Assembly: GCA_030590585.1 (NCBI GenBank)
Contig: JAUUYD010000008.1
Location: 1-15,616 of the forward strand
DNA length: 15,616 nucleotides
Direction: 5' to 3'
Source: Spirochaeta sp.
GTDB taxonomy: Bacteria > Spirochaetota > Spirochaetia > Spirochaetales_E > Spirochaetaceae_B
Shown: positions 7,106-14,988 of the stretch, in pieces
How positions within the stretch are numbered: the stretch's first letter is position 1
Layout of the letters: every line of letters starts with the position of its first letter
Program-made: the position numbers and the translations under genes
Notes under the pieces: generated by a model
The model's database searches: none
Told to the model about the DNA's origin: nothing
Seen by the model: the letters and a program-made list of their open reading frames with translations, nothing else

Positions 7106-9692
7106 ACAACGATTCCAACGATCTGAGACGGTTTTCGGAATTATGAGCCAGACCGGCACTCACTTTTAATGTGAGATTCCGCTCTATCAAAAGAGAATCA
7201 AACTCAGATATCAGAAATTCCCTGATTCTGTTTGTGGTATAATCTTTCAATTGCAATGTAACAAAAATCCGGATAATCCGACTGAATTCCTTATCAATGT
7301 CCATAAATATTTTGTTGTAGAGTATCTTGTCCTCGATAGCCGCACTTATTTCTTGAATAATTACATCAGCCCTGACGTTTGGTTCAGTTGTAGTTTTTCC
7401 TTCCATCATGCGGTAATGCTTCCAGATATCCACAATATAAGCTTTGGGACCATGACTGGCTTTCTCAATATACTCTGTTTGCGAAGCCTGCCGGCTGCCG
7501 ACATCCGGACGTATCAGGCGGTGGAGGAATGATATCAGGTTTATTTCCATTCCCTCACCCTCAATGCGGTCATCAAAATAAAAACTAACCTTAATCGGAC
7601 TTTTGGTAATACTTTTAAAGATTTTAATAGATGTTTCTTCGGAAGCTTTTTTATCCATATTTGAAAGGTAAAAACAGAACTCATCCCCTCCAAAACGACC
7701 GGGAACAGCGTCGGCTCCAATGGTCCCGGCAAAATGAGTCATGCGGTTTGCCAGTGCAACGAGCAGCTTATCACCGAAATCATGACTCACCGTATCGTTG
7801 AATATCTTGAAATTATCCATATCGAGAAAGATGAGTCCGAGTTTGATTCCGGGACTCGAAAATAAATCCTGCATCAGAAAATTGAAGTGCTGACGGTTGT
7901 ATAAACCGGTAAGGTTGTCCCGGCGTCCCCGCATATATGCAAGACCCGATTCCAGGTTGGCACTGAAAGCCTGAAACAAATCAAAGAACCGGGATAATCG
8001 CTCCATAATGCGCCGTCCCAGTTTTATCAACAAGTCGTTATTATCAATATCTCCCCTGACTGGCAATCGTCTTGAGAGGTTGGCAAGGGCGGCCTTGGGG
8101 TTGGCAGTCAGACATTCGGTTACCATGAAGAACAGGTAGTCCTTCAGATCGGCCACCCCCATTATAAGAGCTTCCCCATTAACAATATTCCAAACTTCCG
8201 TACCCATCAGATACTGATCCGGACTCTCGGGATTCAGTGGACGGGAACCAGTTCGCGGAAGATCAAAATAGAGTAAAACCCGCCCGCCCGGGATTTCCCG
8301 GATCGGAAAAAGCAGCATCTGCCTTTTAAGAATATCAACAGCTGCCAGGGGGTGATCCAGGATTTTATATGTACTAATACCTAATTCGTTTCGGGAGAAA
8401 AGATTCAGCATATGACTAAGATCCTTATCTTCAGAAAAGATATTCACCTCGGATATTCCAAAAAACTTCCTTAAGACTTCCAGTGAATCGGTGACGATGA
8501 GATGAAGGTTTTCACCATAATCAAGGGCCCTTAAACGAAGCGAATCAAGGAAATAGCGCCATCTCAGATTTTGGAGGGCCTCTTCCCGGCGTATAACAGG
8601 CATAATGACATCGATAAGCTTTCCAACCGACTCAATAAATTGTTTCACAAACCGGTGAGTGAGCATATTCTGCCTCGGATCTACATTACCGGCACTGCGG
8701 CTCACCATGTGAAGGCTTAAAAATGAAGAATCACCGGCAGATTCAGCCGCTCTTAGGGCCACATCATTAACTATAAATTCAGTACTTATGGATTTTACAG
8801 TTGAAAAATGTTTCTCCATTCGGTCAAAATGTGAAGAAACGACACCGGTATCCGAGAAATCCACTCTCAGGCTGCCCGATGCGATCATACCTTCATCACC
8901 CGCCGCGTCAATGCTCACCTCACAGCTTTTCATATCAAAAATCCGCCATGTATAAACTATGAGTTGTTCAATAATTTCAAAAAATCTCCTGCTGCGGTTT
9001 CTCTCATTCTTCCACATTGTACTATCGGCATTGAAGGATGAGATGATGTGGAAGTAATTCTGCATCTTTTCATGCTGAATTTCCTGTAGTTTATGATCTA
9101 TCAGACTGATAAGCTCAGGACTTGGTTTTTCGTTGAAATGAAAAGCAATAATGCTGATACCCTGACGGTACCAGTATTCCATATCAGAAATACGATGGGC
9201 TGTTTCCGGTTTATATCCAGGCTTATCCAGAAGGGTTTCAAGAAACGAATCAATGCCTGAACCCTCGGGTATGGCCTCCCAGAGAAGTGCCTCCAGACTG
9301 TGTAACACATCACTGTTGGCCTTGGGGCCGAGGCCGATGTCAAAATCCTCCAATGTAAGGGTTCTAAAGCGCCAGGAAAGAACACAGCTCCCGCTTTCAG
9401 ACAGCCTGCAGAACCCGCGGTCCTTCAGAATTTTTCTGATTGCCGGTGCACGCTTTCCATAGAGTCGATTGAGAATCTGATTAGAAAGTCTCCCGGTACC
9501 GGTTTTTAACTCATCCGCTCGGGGGTACTGTTGTATCTGTTTGATGATTGGCCGTTTACCCGGAACCTTACGAAAATGAAACTCACGTATATCCTCAATT
9601 AATGATGAGGCGCCGACAAGAGAATCAAGGCCATAACTTTGTACTACCTGGGGTTCATTCCCGGGTTGTTTTTCCGATCTATTCACAACCAT
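7020..9692 (-). CDS. Large GGDEF protein, probable diguanylate cyclase, with an insertion in the domain
   Basis: An 890-residue protein that probably makes cyclic di-GMP from GTP. Residues 1-590 contain no recognised domain and no clear membrane helix; 395-520 could be a divergent GAF-like region. The cyclase domain starts at LTGLYNR (594-600), with metal-binding DMDNFK (624-629) and an intact GGDEF (668-672). The usual RxxD product-inhibition site just before it is missing (GADA instead). The last strand and helix of the domain (VSAGLA 844-849, KAADNRAYLAKQNGRN 864-879) lie about 170 residues after GGDEF rather than about 50, so some 120 extra residues are inserted, mostly charged and helical in character. 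The start codon lacks a ribosome site. Its end overlaps the SGNH gene by 86 bases, in a part coding for conserved residues. Confidence 0.9.
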   Translation of the reverse strand: MVVNRSEKQPGNEPQVVQSYGLDSLVGASSLIEDIREFHFRKVPGKRPIIKQIQQYPRADELKTGTGRLSNQILNRLYGKRAPAIRKILKDRGFCRLSESGSCVLSWRFRTLTLEDFDIGLGPKANSDVLHSLEALLWEAIPEGSGIDSFLETLLDKPGYKPETAHRISDMEYWYRQGISIIAFHFNEKPSPELISLIDHKLQEIQHEKMQNYFHIISSFNADSTMWKNERNRSRRFFEIIEQLIVYTWRIFDMKSCEVSIDAAGDEGMIASGSLRVDFSDTGVVSSHFDRMEKHFSTVKSISTEFIVNDVALRAAESAGDSSFLSLHMVSRSAGNVDPRQNMLTHRFVKQFIESVGKLIDVIMPVIRREEALQNLRWRYFLDSLRLRALDYGENLHLIVTDSLEVLRKFFGISEVNIFSEDKDLSHMLNLFSRNELGISTYKILDHPLAAVDILKRQMLLFPIREIPGGRVLLYFDLPRTGSRPLNPESPDQYLMGTEVWNIVNGEALIMGVADLKDYLFFMVTECLTANPKAALANLSRRLPVRGDIDNNDLLIKLGRRIMERLSRFFDLFQAFSANLESGLAYMRGRRDNLTGLYNRQHFNFLMQDLFSSPGIKLGLIFLDMDNFKIFNDTVSHDFGDKLLVALANRMTHFAGTIGADAVPGRFGGDEFCFYLSNMDKKASEETSIKIFKSITKSPIKVSFYFDDRIEGEGMEINLISFLHRLIRPDVGSRQASQTEYIEKASHGPKAYIVDIWKHYRMMEGKTTTEPNVRADVIIQEISAAIEDKILYNKIFMDIDKEFSRIIRIFVTLQLKDYTTNRIREFLISEFDSLLIERNLTLKVSAGLAHNSENRLRSLESLFKAADNRAYLAKQNGRNCLFGVDGQKLA

Positions 9693-9707
9693 CCGATTAA
9701 TAAAGAA

Positions 9708-9722
9708 AATAGTTTTACTATT
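9708..9722. repeat. Short inverted repeat upstream of GGDEF gene
   Basis: AATAGT-TTT-ACTATT, a perfect 6-bp inverted repeat with a 3-base centre, lies 16 bases before the GGDEF start codon in an A/T-rich stretch. It could be an operator or a chance feature. The rest of the 139-base gap holds the xylose operon terminator and two small palindromes. Confidence 0.35.
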
Positions 9723-9763
9723 ACATTTTCGGCATCTATAGCCATTCCAAACATCAGATTACC

Positions 9764-9792
9764 AAAAAAGGGCAGCCATATAATGACCACCC
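9764..9792 (-). terminator. Intrinsic terminator of xylBA operon
   Basis: On the minus strand a 10-bp stem (9792-9783 with 9779-9770, three G-U pairs) closes on a 3-base loop and is followed by six T. It lies about 40 bases after the xylA stop and before the GGDEF gene on the same strand, so the two are separate transcripts. Confidence 0.85.
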
Positions 9793-9802
9793 CTGTCGAA
9801 TC

Positions 9803-9828
9803 TCTAAGTAAATGACTTAGACCGGTCT
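9803..9828. repeat. Overlapping small palindromes after xylA
   Basis: TCTAAGT-N5-ACTTAGA (9803-9821) overlaps the perfect palindrome AGACCGGTCT (9819-9828) just after the xylA stop. No T-run follows on either side. They may form a 3'-end RNA structure protecting the xylA message; function unknown. Confidence 0.4.
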
Positions 9829-9831
9829 GAT

Positions 9832-11163
9832 TTACCCGAACAGGTAACCGTTCACCAAGCTTTCGAGGTACTCCTGTTTACCACTGACCGTTGCAGGTTC
9901 GCCCTTCTCTCCCAGGGCTGCCAGCTCCTCGAGAGTGAGCTTGCCTGCTTCAAAAGCCGCACCATCACCGGTATCCCAGCTTGAATAACGCGCCTTGAGC
10001 ATTTCAGCCATTTTCCCGTCATCGAGAATCTTTCGGGCCGTGACGAGGCCGAGGGCAAAGGCATCCATTCCGGCAATATGAGCCAGAAAAAGATCTTCGG
10101 AGTCGGTTGAGTTTCTTCGCCTCTTGGCGTCGAAGTTCAAACCTCCGGTGGTAAAGCCGCCCATAGCCAGGATTTCCAGCATTGCCTGAGTTGTCTGATA
10201 AACATCTGTGGGGAACTCATCGGTATCCCAGCCATTCATAAGATCGCCCCTGTTTGCATCAACACTCCCGAGGAGTCCGGCATCCCGGCAGGTCCGAAGA
10301 TCATGCACAAAATCGTGTCCGGCCAGGGTTGCATGGTTGGCTTCAATATTGCATTTGAAATCTTTGTCCAAACCATAATTCTTCAGAAATCCGATCACCG
10401 TTGCCGCATCGAAATCGTACTGGTGTTTGGACGGTTCCATGGCCTTGGGTTCGATGTAAAAGGTTCCGGTAAATCCGGCTTTACGGGCATAGTCCCTAGC
10501 CATCCCGAGAAAACGGCCGATATGGTCCAGCTCCCTCTTCATGTCGGTATTCCAGAGAGTCATGTATCCTTCCCGGCCGCCCCAGAATGTATAACCCTGC
10601 CCACCGAGTTTAATAGTGGAATCGATCGCCGCTTTTACCTGATGGGCCGCATGACCGACAACCTGAAAGTCCGGGTTACTGGCCACACCATTCATATACC
10701 GGGGATGGGAAAACATATTGGCAGTACCCCAAAGAAGCTTGACTCCGCTGCTGTCCTGCCTTTCTTTCGCCAGATCGGTGAGTTCAATCAGGTTTTTCTC
10801 GGATTCCACCTGGTTTACCCCTTCAGGAGCCATATCCACATCATGAAAGCAGTAATAGGGAGCATCAATCTTGGTAAAGAACTCAAATGCGGCATCCAGT
10901 TTGTTTTTCGCCGCGGTGATGGGATTTTCATCAGCCCAGGGATGATTAATGGTGGGACTGCCGAAGGGGTCAGACCCATCACCACAGAAAGAATGCCAGT
11001 AGGCAACAGAAAACCGAAGATGGTCTTTCATGGTTTTACCGCCGATAATCTGGTCGGGGTTGTAGAATTTGAAAGCCAGGGGATTGTCCGATTTGCTGCC
11101 TTCAAATTTCACCTTGCCGATTCCGGGAAAGTACTCTTTGTTTCCGATAAATACATCACTCAT
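9832..11163 (-). CDS. xylA: Xylose isomerase
   Basis: XylA converts D-xylose to D-xylulose in the cytoplasm. The 443-residue protein matches the class II (long) xylose isomerases, E. coli XylA being 440. The catalytic pair H107 and D110 lies in [19 protein letters not shown] is at 194-200. Metal ligands are expected at E238 (YIEPKAMEP), E274 and H277 ([11 protein letters not shown]), D302 (VDANRGD) and D345 (NFDAKRRR). The start at 11163 is supported by AAAGGAG eight bases upstream. It is the second gene of the operon, 53 bases after xylB, and ends at an intrinsic terminator. Everything needed for activity appears present. Confidence 0.98.
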   Translation of the reverse strand: MSDVFIGNKEYFPGIGKVKFEGSKSDNPLAFKFYNPDQIIGGKTMKDHLRFSVAYWHSFCGDGSDPFGSPTINHPWADENPITAAKNKLDAAFEFFTKIDAPYYCFHDVDMAPEGVNQVESEKNLIELTDLAKERQDSSGVKLLWGTANMFSHPRYMNGVASNPDFQVVGHAAHQVKAAIDSTIKLGGQGYTFWGGREGYMTLWNTDMKRELDHIGRFLGMARDYARKAGFTGTFYIEPKAMEPSKHQYDFDAATVIGFLKNYGLDKDFKCNIEANHATLAGHDFVHDLRTCRDAGLLGSVDANRGDLMNGWDTDEFPTDVYQTTQAMLEILAMGGFTTGGLNFDAKRRRNSTDSEDLFLAHIAGMDAFALGLVTARKILDDGKMAEMLKARYSSWDTGDGAAFEAGKLTLEELAALGEKGEPATVSGKQEYLESLVNGYLFG

Positions 11164-11216
11164 AGTTAATACTCCTTTGAATTAATTTCACACACGAGGT
11201 ACAACACCGCGTTTTT

Positions 11217-12698
11217 TTAAACATACAGGGAAGAGAGAGCGTCAAGCCAACTGCGGTAGCGTGCGTAACCCTCATCATAGGCGGTACGAAGGGCCTCATC
11301 AGGCTTGCAGGACGCAGAGATATCCACAGAGACATGGGCATCAATAATCCTTCGGAGTTGTTCTGAACCGCCCCCGTCAATCATCCATAAAGCCTGTAAT
11401 GCCGCACCCAGAGCAGCAGCTTCCGCCTGTTTGGGAATAAGTACCGGTACACCGAGAACATCTGCCGCCATCTGCCGCCAGACAGGACTCTTTGCCCCTC
11501 CGCCTATCATACGGATTTCCCTGACATCAAAACCCAACTCACGGAATCGATCCAGACCGATTTTCATACCATATACAGCCGATTCCAGGGATGCCCTGGC
11601 AATGTTTTCTTTCGTGTAGTTCGTTGTATTCAGGCCCATGATACTGGCCTTCCCGTTGGGAAGGTTGGGAACCCGTTCACCATTGAAAAAGGGCAGCATA
11701 CTGACACCCTCGGCCCCGGGAGGCGCCAGGGCTCCCGCGGCATCAATCTCTTTTACACCCAGATTGAAAAGATCCCGTGTCAGTTCTGTAGCTACAGTAC
11801 AATTCATGGTACAGAGCAGGGGCAGCCATCCTCCGGAAGAAGAGCAAAAGGCGGCCAATATACCCTCGGGATCGATTATGGGTTTATCAGAGTATCCGTA
11901 AAGGGTTCCGCTGGTACCCATACTCATGGTGATAACACCGTCGCTGACTGTGCCGGTGCCCAAAGCCCCCATCATGTTGTCTCCGCCGCCGCTGGAGACC
12001 GGGATGCCTTCGGGAAGGCCGGTACGGGCCGCTGCCTCTGCCGTAATCCGACCGGCTGACTCATCCGCCCCGATCAGCCGGGGCAGTTTATTCAGCAAAT
12101 CAGGATCCACCGAACGAATCACATCCTCATGCCAGACCCGCTCCCTCACATCAGGGAGCCCGGTACCCGAAGCATCACCGTATTCCATCACAGCCTCACC
12201 GGTCAGCCAGAAATTCAAATAGTCATGGGGGAGCAGTACCCAGCGCATTTTTTCATACAGATTCGGGTAAGTTTTCTTCAGCCAGAGAATCTTGCTGGCG
12301 GTATAACCGGGAGCTATCAGGTTCCCCGCCTCGCTGAGCAGCTTGTCCCTGCCGCCGAAAGCTTCTGTCATCTCATCACATTCTCCAGCGGTTGAGGTAT
12401 CACACCAGAGTTTCACCTTGTACAGGGGAACCCCTTCATTATCCACAGCAACGAATCCATGCTGCTGACCTGAGACACCGACAGCCTGTACAGAAGCACG
12501 AATTTGTGAATCCACCTGCTCAAGGCATTCCAGCAGCGCGTCAATCCACCACTCGGCTTTCTGCTCCCGGGTACCGTCATCTTCGGCTATCATGTCATGC
12601 TTTGCCGAAGCCATAGCCACTACTGTTTTAGAGTCCGCATCATAAAACATGGTTTTTGTACTTTGCGTACCGTTATCGATTCCCAGAACTATTTTCAT
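11217..12698 (-). CDS. xylB: Xylulokinase
   Basis: XylB phosphorylates D-xylulose to xylulose 5-phosphate, which enters the pentose phosphate pathway (transketolase lies at the left edge of the window). The 493-residue FGGY-family kinase has the N-terminal phosphate-binding stretch GIDNGTQSTK (6-15), VSGQQHG (75-81), the catalytic base D240 in SSGGGDNMMGALGTG, the phosphate loop SMGTSGTL (259-266), and a C-terminal IGGGAKSPVWRQMAADVLG adenosine-binding segment. The start at 12698 is chosen over the ATG at 12737 because the protein then begins at the first strand like other family members and AGGGG lies eight bases upstream. It is the first gene of xylB-xylA and is divergent from an AraC-type regulator gene. 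No xylose transporter gene is within the window. Confidence 0.96.
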   Translation of the reverse strand: MKIVLGIDNGTQSTKTMFYDADSKTVVAMASAKHDMIAEDDGTREQKAEWWIDALLECLEQVDSQIRASVQAVGVSGQQHGFVAVDNEGVPLYKVKLWCDTSTAGECDEMTEAFGGRDKLLSEAGNLIAPGYTASKILWLKKTYPNLYEKMRWVLLPHDYLNFWLTGEAVMEYGDASGTGLPDVRERVWHEDVIRSVDPDLLNKLPRLIGADESAGRITAEAAARTGLPEGIPVSSGGGDNMMGALGTGTVSDGVITMSMGTSGTLYGYSDKPIIDPEGILAAFCSSSGGWLPLLCTMNCTVATELTRDLFNLGVKEIDAAGALAPPGAEGVSMLPFFNGERVPNLPNGKASIMGLNTTNYTKENIARASLESAVYGMKIGLDRFRELGFDVREIRMIGGGAKSPVWRQMAADVLGVPVLIPKQAEAAALGAALQALWMIDGGGSEQLRRIIDAHVSVDISASCKPDEALRTAYDEGYARYRSWLDALSSLYV

Positions 12699-12760
12699 TT
12701 TTTCGACCCCTGTCTCTCCATGAGGATTAGATTTCAAGTTTAATACCCGAATCTCCCCAA

Positions 12761-12766
12761 TGTAAT
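12761..12766 (+). promoter_or_regulatory. Candidate -10 element of AraC-type regulator gene
   Basis: TGTAAT (one mismatch to consensus) lies nine bases before the ATG at 12776 within the 77-base divergent gap with xylB. The intervening GGAC could act as a weak ribosome site. In the xylB direction TCTAAT is a possible -10, but no -35 is clear for either gene, as is common at activator-dependent promoters. Confidence 0.35.
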
Positions 12767-12775
12767 GGACAGAAC

Positions 12776-13639
12776 ATGATTATGATGCATAAAATTGACC
12801 TTGATATGCTAATTACACTACAGGATATAGTATTCGTATACCAATTGAAGAACGCCGATGACATCAAGTGGCATACGAGACATCACAGACATAATCCCCG
12901 GGAATTCGAACTGCATTACTTTATTGGAGGAGACGGTCATTTTCGTGTCGGGGGAACCCTGCACAGGGTTCAGCCCGGCTCAATGTTCATCTGCCCGCCG
13001 CGCCTTCCCCATGCAATCGTGGCCCGAAAAAATGAAAAACCCATATCCTACTATGCTGTACTCTTTAGTATCAAAGAGAACGTCGGTGCCGAGGAGCTGG
13101 AGGCCCTGCTGTACAGGGCAAGCTCAAGGCCGCCTCAAAACATCGGCCGTAATTACCGTTTTTTCTTCGAAGAACTTAAAGAGAGAAGCCTCTCATCATC
13201 CTCATTACGCCGTCAGGCGGCCCTGCATCAGCTCATATCGTTTCTCTACCTTATCAGTGACGGAGATATCCCTGATGGAGAACCGGGGAATGTCCATCTG
13301 GAAAAAGCACTGGATATGATGCAGGACAAGGTTTTCGACCGGCTCAGGCTCCCCGAAGTTGCCGAAGCGCTGGGAATTACGGAATCCTACATGATACGGC
13401 TGTTCCGCAGGAAACTGAACATCACACCTATGAAGTATTACACCAGGTTGAAAGTTGAAGCGGCTGCTGCCCTGCTGGCCGACACCCCCCTGCCGATATA
13501 TACCATCGCCGACCGGCTCTTTTTTTACAGTGAATATCACTTCAGCCGCGTCTTCAAGCACTACACCGGATCGGCCCCGACGTTGTATCGTAACGAACAG
13601 TACCAAAGACGAAGTTCGACAGGAGATACTCATATATGA
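12776..13639 (+). CDS. AraC-family transcriptional regulator, probable xylose-operon regulator
   Basis: A 287-residue AraC-type regulator. Residues about 15-100 form a cupin-like ligand-binding domain (WHTRHHRHNPREFELHYFIGGDGHFRVGG, then a PGSMFICPPRLPHAI turn). The C-terminal 100 residues carry the two helix-turn-helix units: LPEVAEALGITESYMIRLFRRKLNITPMKYYTRLKVEAA (about 192-230) and IYTIADRLFFYSEYHFSRVFKHYTGSAPTLYR (about 241-272), matching the AraC signature. It is divergent from xylB-xylA with only 77 bases between, so it most likely activates that operon in response to xylose or a related sugar; this is inferred. It differs in layout from E. coli XylR, which has a periplasmic-binding-protein-like sensor. 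Its stop overlaps the next start (ATGA), so the two proteins are made together. Confidence 0.92.
   Translation: MIMMHKIDLDMLITLQDIVFVYQLKNADDIKWHTRHHRHNPREFELHYFIGGDGHFRVGGTLHRVQPGSMFICPPRLPHAIVARKNEKPISYYAVLFSIKENVGAEELEALLYRASSRPPQNIGRNYRFFFEELKERSLSSSSLRRQAALHQLISFLYLISDGDIPDGEPGNVHLEKALDMMQDKVFDRLRLPEVAEALGITESYMIRLFRRKLNITPMKYYTRLKVEAAAALLADTPLPIYTIADRLFFYSEYHFSRVFKHYTGSAPTLYRNEQYQRRSSTGDTHI
13618..13627 (+). promoter_or_regulatory. Ribosome binding site inside the regulator gene
   Basis: AGGAG near 13621-13625 lies about ten bases before the ATG at 13636, within the end of the AraC-type gene. It supports the ATGA-overlapping start of the downstream gene as a real start. Confidence 0.7.
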
Positions 13640-14988
13640 CAATCAACAGACTTGATGAAGGTGCTCTGGAATGCATAACATCCGAAGGAACCCGATTGGG
13701 ATTTCCCACCGGAATCAGCACCAGAAGATTCAGCAGTGCCGATACGGTTTCCATCAAAAATTCTCAAGGTATCATTATCAGAGGTTCCGGGGAAATTGCG
13801 CCCTGGCCGATTGAAAAAATTATCGAGTATGAAGGTGATATTGTAGCCCTCGGTCCCTGGCTGGAGGGCAGTAAACCATTCAACGAGGAGCCTGTAGATC
13901 TGAAAATGATCAGTCGGCTGTTACCTGCTGTACGATCTATTGAAACTGCCGATTACCCGTTGAACGGGCTTTACAGTAAAGCGATCCGCTGGTTACCCGA
14001 TGGCGGGGTTCTCATATACCCGCCAAAACTGGCTTCATGGGTGAGGGAGTTGAATCAGAATCAGGAAATGTGGATTCACCCCGACCGTAAAGCTGAGGCG
14101 GCATGGTCGTTTTCCCTGGGTGTCATGGCCTGGCGTTCGCTGACAGGCATGGATCCCTTCGCTGATGAAACAGGTGAAGAGCGCAGAGAACGGATTCGCA
14201 GTGCTGCCCTGCCCCCTCTTGATGCTTTGACTCCCGGCGTTTCTGAAGATGCGGCAGCCCTGATACAAAAAGCCCTCACAGGGAGTGAAGACGAGATTCC
14301 AACCCTGGATGAGTGGACACATTTTGTTGACCTCTGGCGACGGAACGGTATCATCCCGCCCCTGTCGGAAACAGAAATTCAGGAACGTAAAACACGGGCC
14401 CTCCGGAAAGCCGTCAGTATCGAAAAGGGACTCAAAAGACGGCGCTGGATCAGGAAATCCGGGTGGAAATTCCTGATATCCGCTGCAGTCACCGCAACAG
14501 TTATCGCCTTTGTATCCGCTCCGGTTCGCAAAGCCTTCGAGACGCCTGTTACCGCCGGAATGTCGCCTGTACAGGTTGCCGAAACCTACTACGCCGCTAT
14601 CGATGCCATGGACGCCGAGATTATGGAAGACTGTCTGGCAAAGAAAGTCGGTAAAGACGACGTCCGACTGATTAATACAATCTATGTGACAACCAAGGTT
14701 AGACAGGGTTATGAAGGTCTCGGCGATCCGCCGAAAGCCTCCGAGTGGATTGAAAATGGGATGCCGGAACTTCCAGCAGGTACCTGGCCCTGGGGAATCT
14801 CCGGGCTGGAGTTAAAAGAACTGGATAGCGGCAGAATTGAAGCCCGCTACCAGCTCTGGACACCCCCCGAAGGAGGATCAGAGAGTAACGAGCTTACCTG
14901 GTCGACAGCACGTATCGATATTTTGAGCTTCACCCCGGGTCGGAAGTCACTGGAAATCAGTTCTATCGATAGAATTACGGAAGACTGA
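13636..14988 (+). CDS. Membrane protein with degenerate kinase-like region and C-terminal NTF2-like domain
   Basis: A 450-residue protein not recognised as any named family. Residues about 60-235 read like a reduced Ser/Thr-kinase fold. A hinge-like LGPWLEGSKPF is at 72-82. A clear C-lobe pattern follows at 149-233: SFSLGVMAWRSLTGMDPF, a PPLDALTPGVS turn, AAALIQKALTG, and TLDEWTHFV in place of the final RP-containing helix. No glycine loop, VAIK lysine, HRD or DFG is seen, so it should be catalytically dead. A basic stretch (KRRRWIRK) precedes one membrane helix at 277-294. The remaining 150 residues (SPVQVAETYYAAIDAMDAEIMEDCL onwards) look like an NTF2-like (SnoaL/DUF-type) domain on the other side of the membrane. 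It is coupled to the regulator by the ATGA overlap and overlaps the FecR-like gene end by 14 bases. Confidence 0.72.
   Translation: MTINRLDEGALECITSEGTRLGFPTGISTRRFSSADTVSIKNSQGIIIRGSGEIAPWPIEKIIEYEGDIVALGPWLEGSKPFNEEPVDLKMISRLLPAVRSIETADYPLNGLYSKAIRWLPDGGVLIYPPKLASWVRELNQNQEMWIHPDRKAEAAWSFSLGVMAWRSLTGMDPFADETGEERRERIRSAALPPLDALTPGVSEDAAALIQKALTGSEDEIPTLDEWTHFVDLWRRNGIIPPLSETEIQERKTRALRKAVSIEKGLKRRRWIRKSGWKFLISAAVTATVIAFVSAPVRKAFETPVTAGMSPVQVAETYYAAIDAMDAEIMEDCLAKKVGKDDVRLINTIYVTTKVRQGYEGLGDPPKASEWIENGMPELPAGTWPWGISGLELKELDSGRIEARYQLWTPPEGGSESNELTWSTARIDILSFTPGRKSLEISSIDRITED

Noticed and set aside
9803..9828. Palindromes after xylA as a second terminator
   Set aside because: No T-run follows on either strand; the real terminator with six T lies further downstream.
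10303..11169. 288-residue open frame on the plus strand across xylA
   Set aside because: It lies wholly antisense to a strongly conserved xylose isomerase gene, has no family resemblance, and is a codon-bias shadow.
12709..12772. Partial inverted repeat CTGTC...GACAG and two TCTCC copies as AraC operator sites
   Set aside because: Matches are only five bases with irregular spacing, too weak to call an operator.
12858..13319. 153-residue plus-strand frame inside the AraC-type gene
   Set aside because: Out-of-frame shadow of the regulator; composition unlike a folded protein.
13205..13642. 145-residue minus-strand frame across the AraC-type gene
   Set aside because: Antisense shadow of the conserved DNA-binding domain; no ribosome site or domain.
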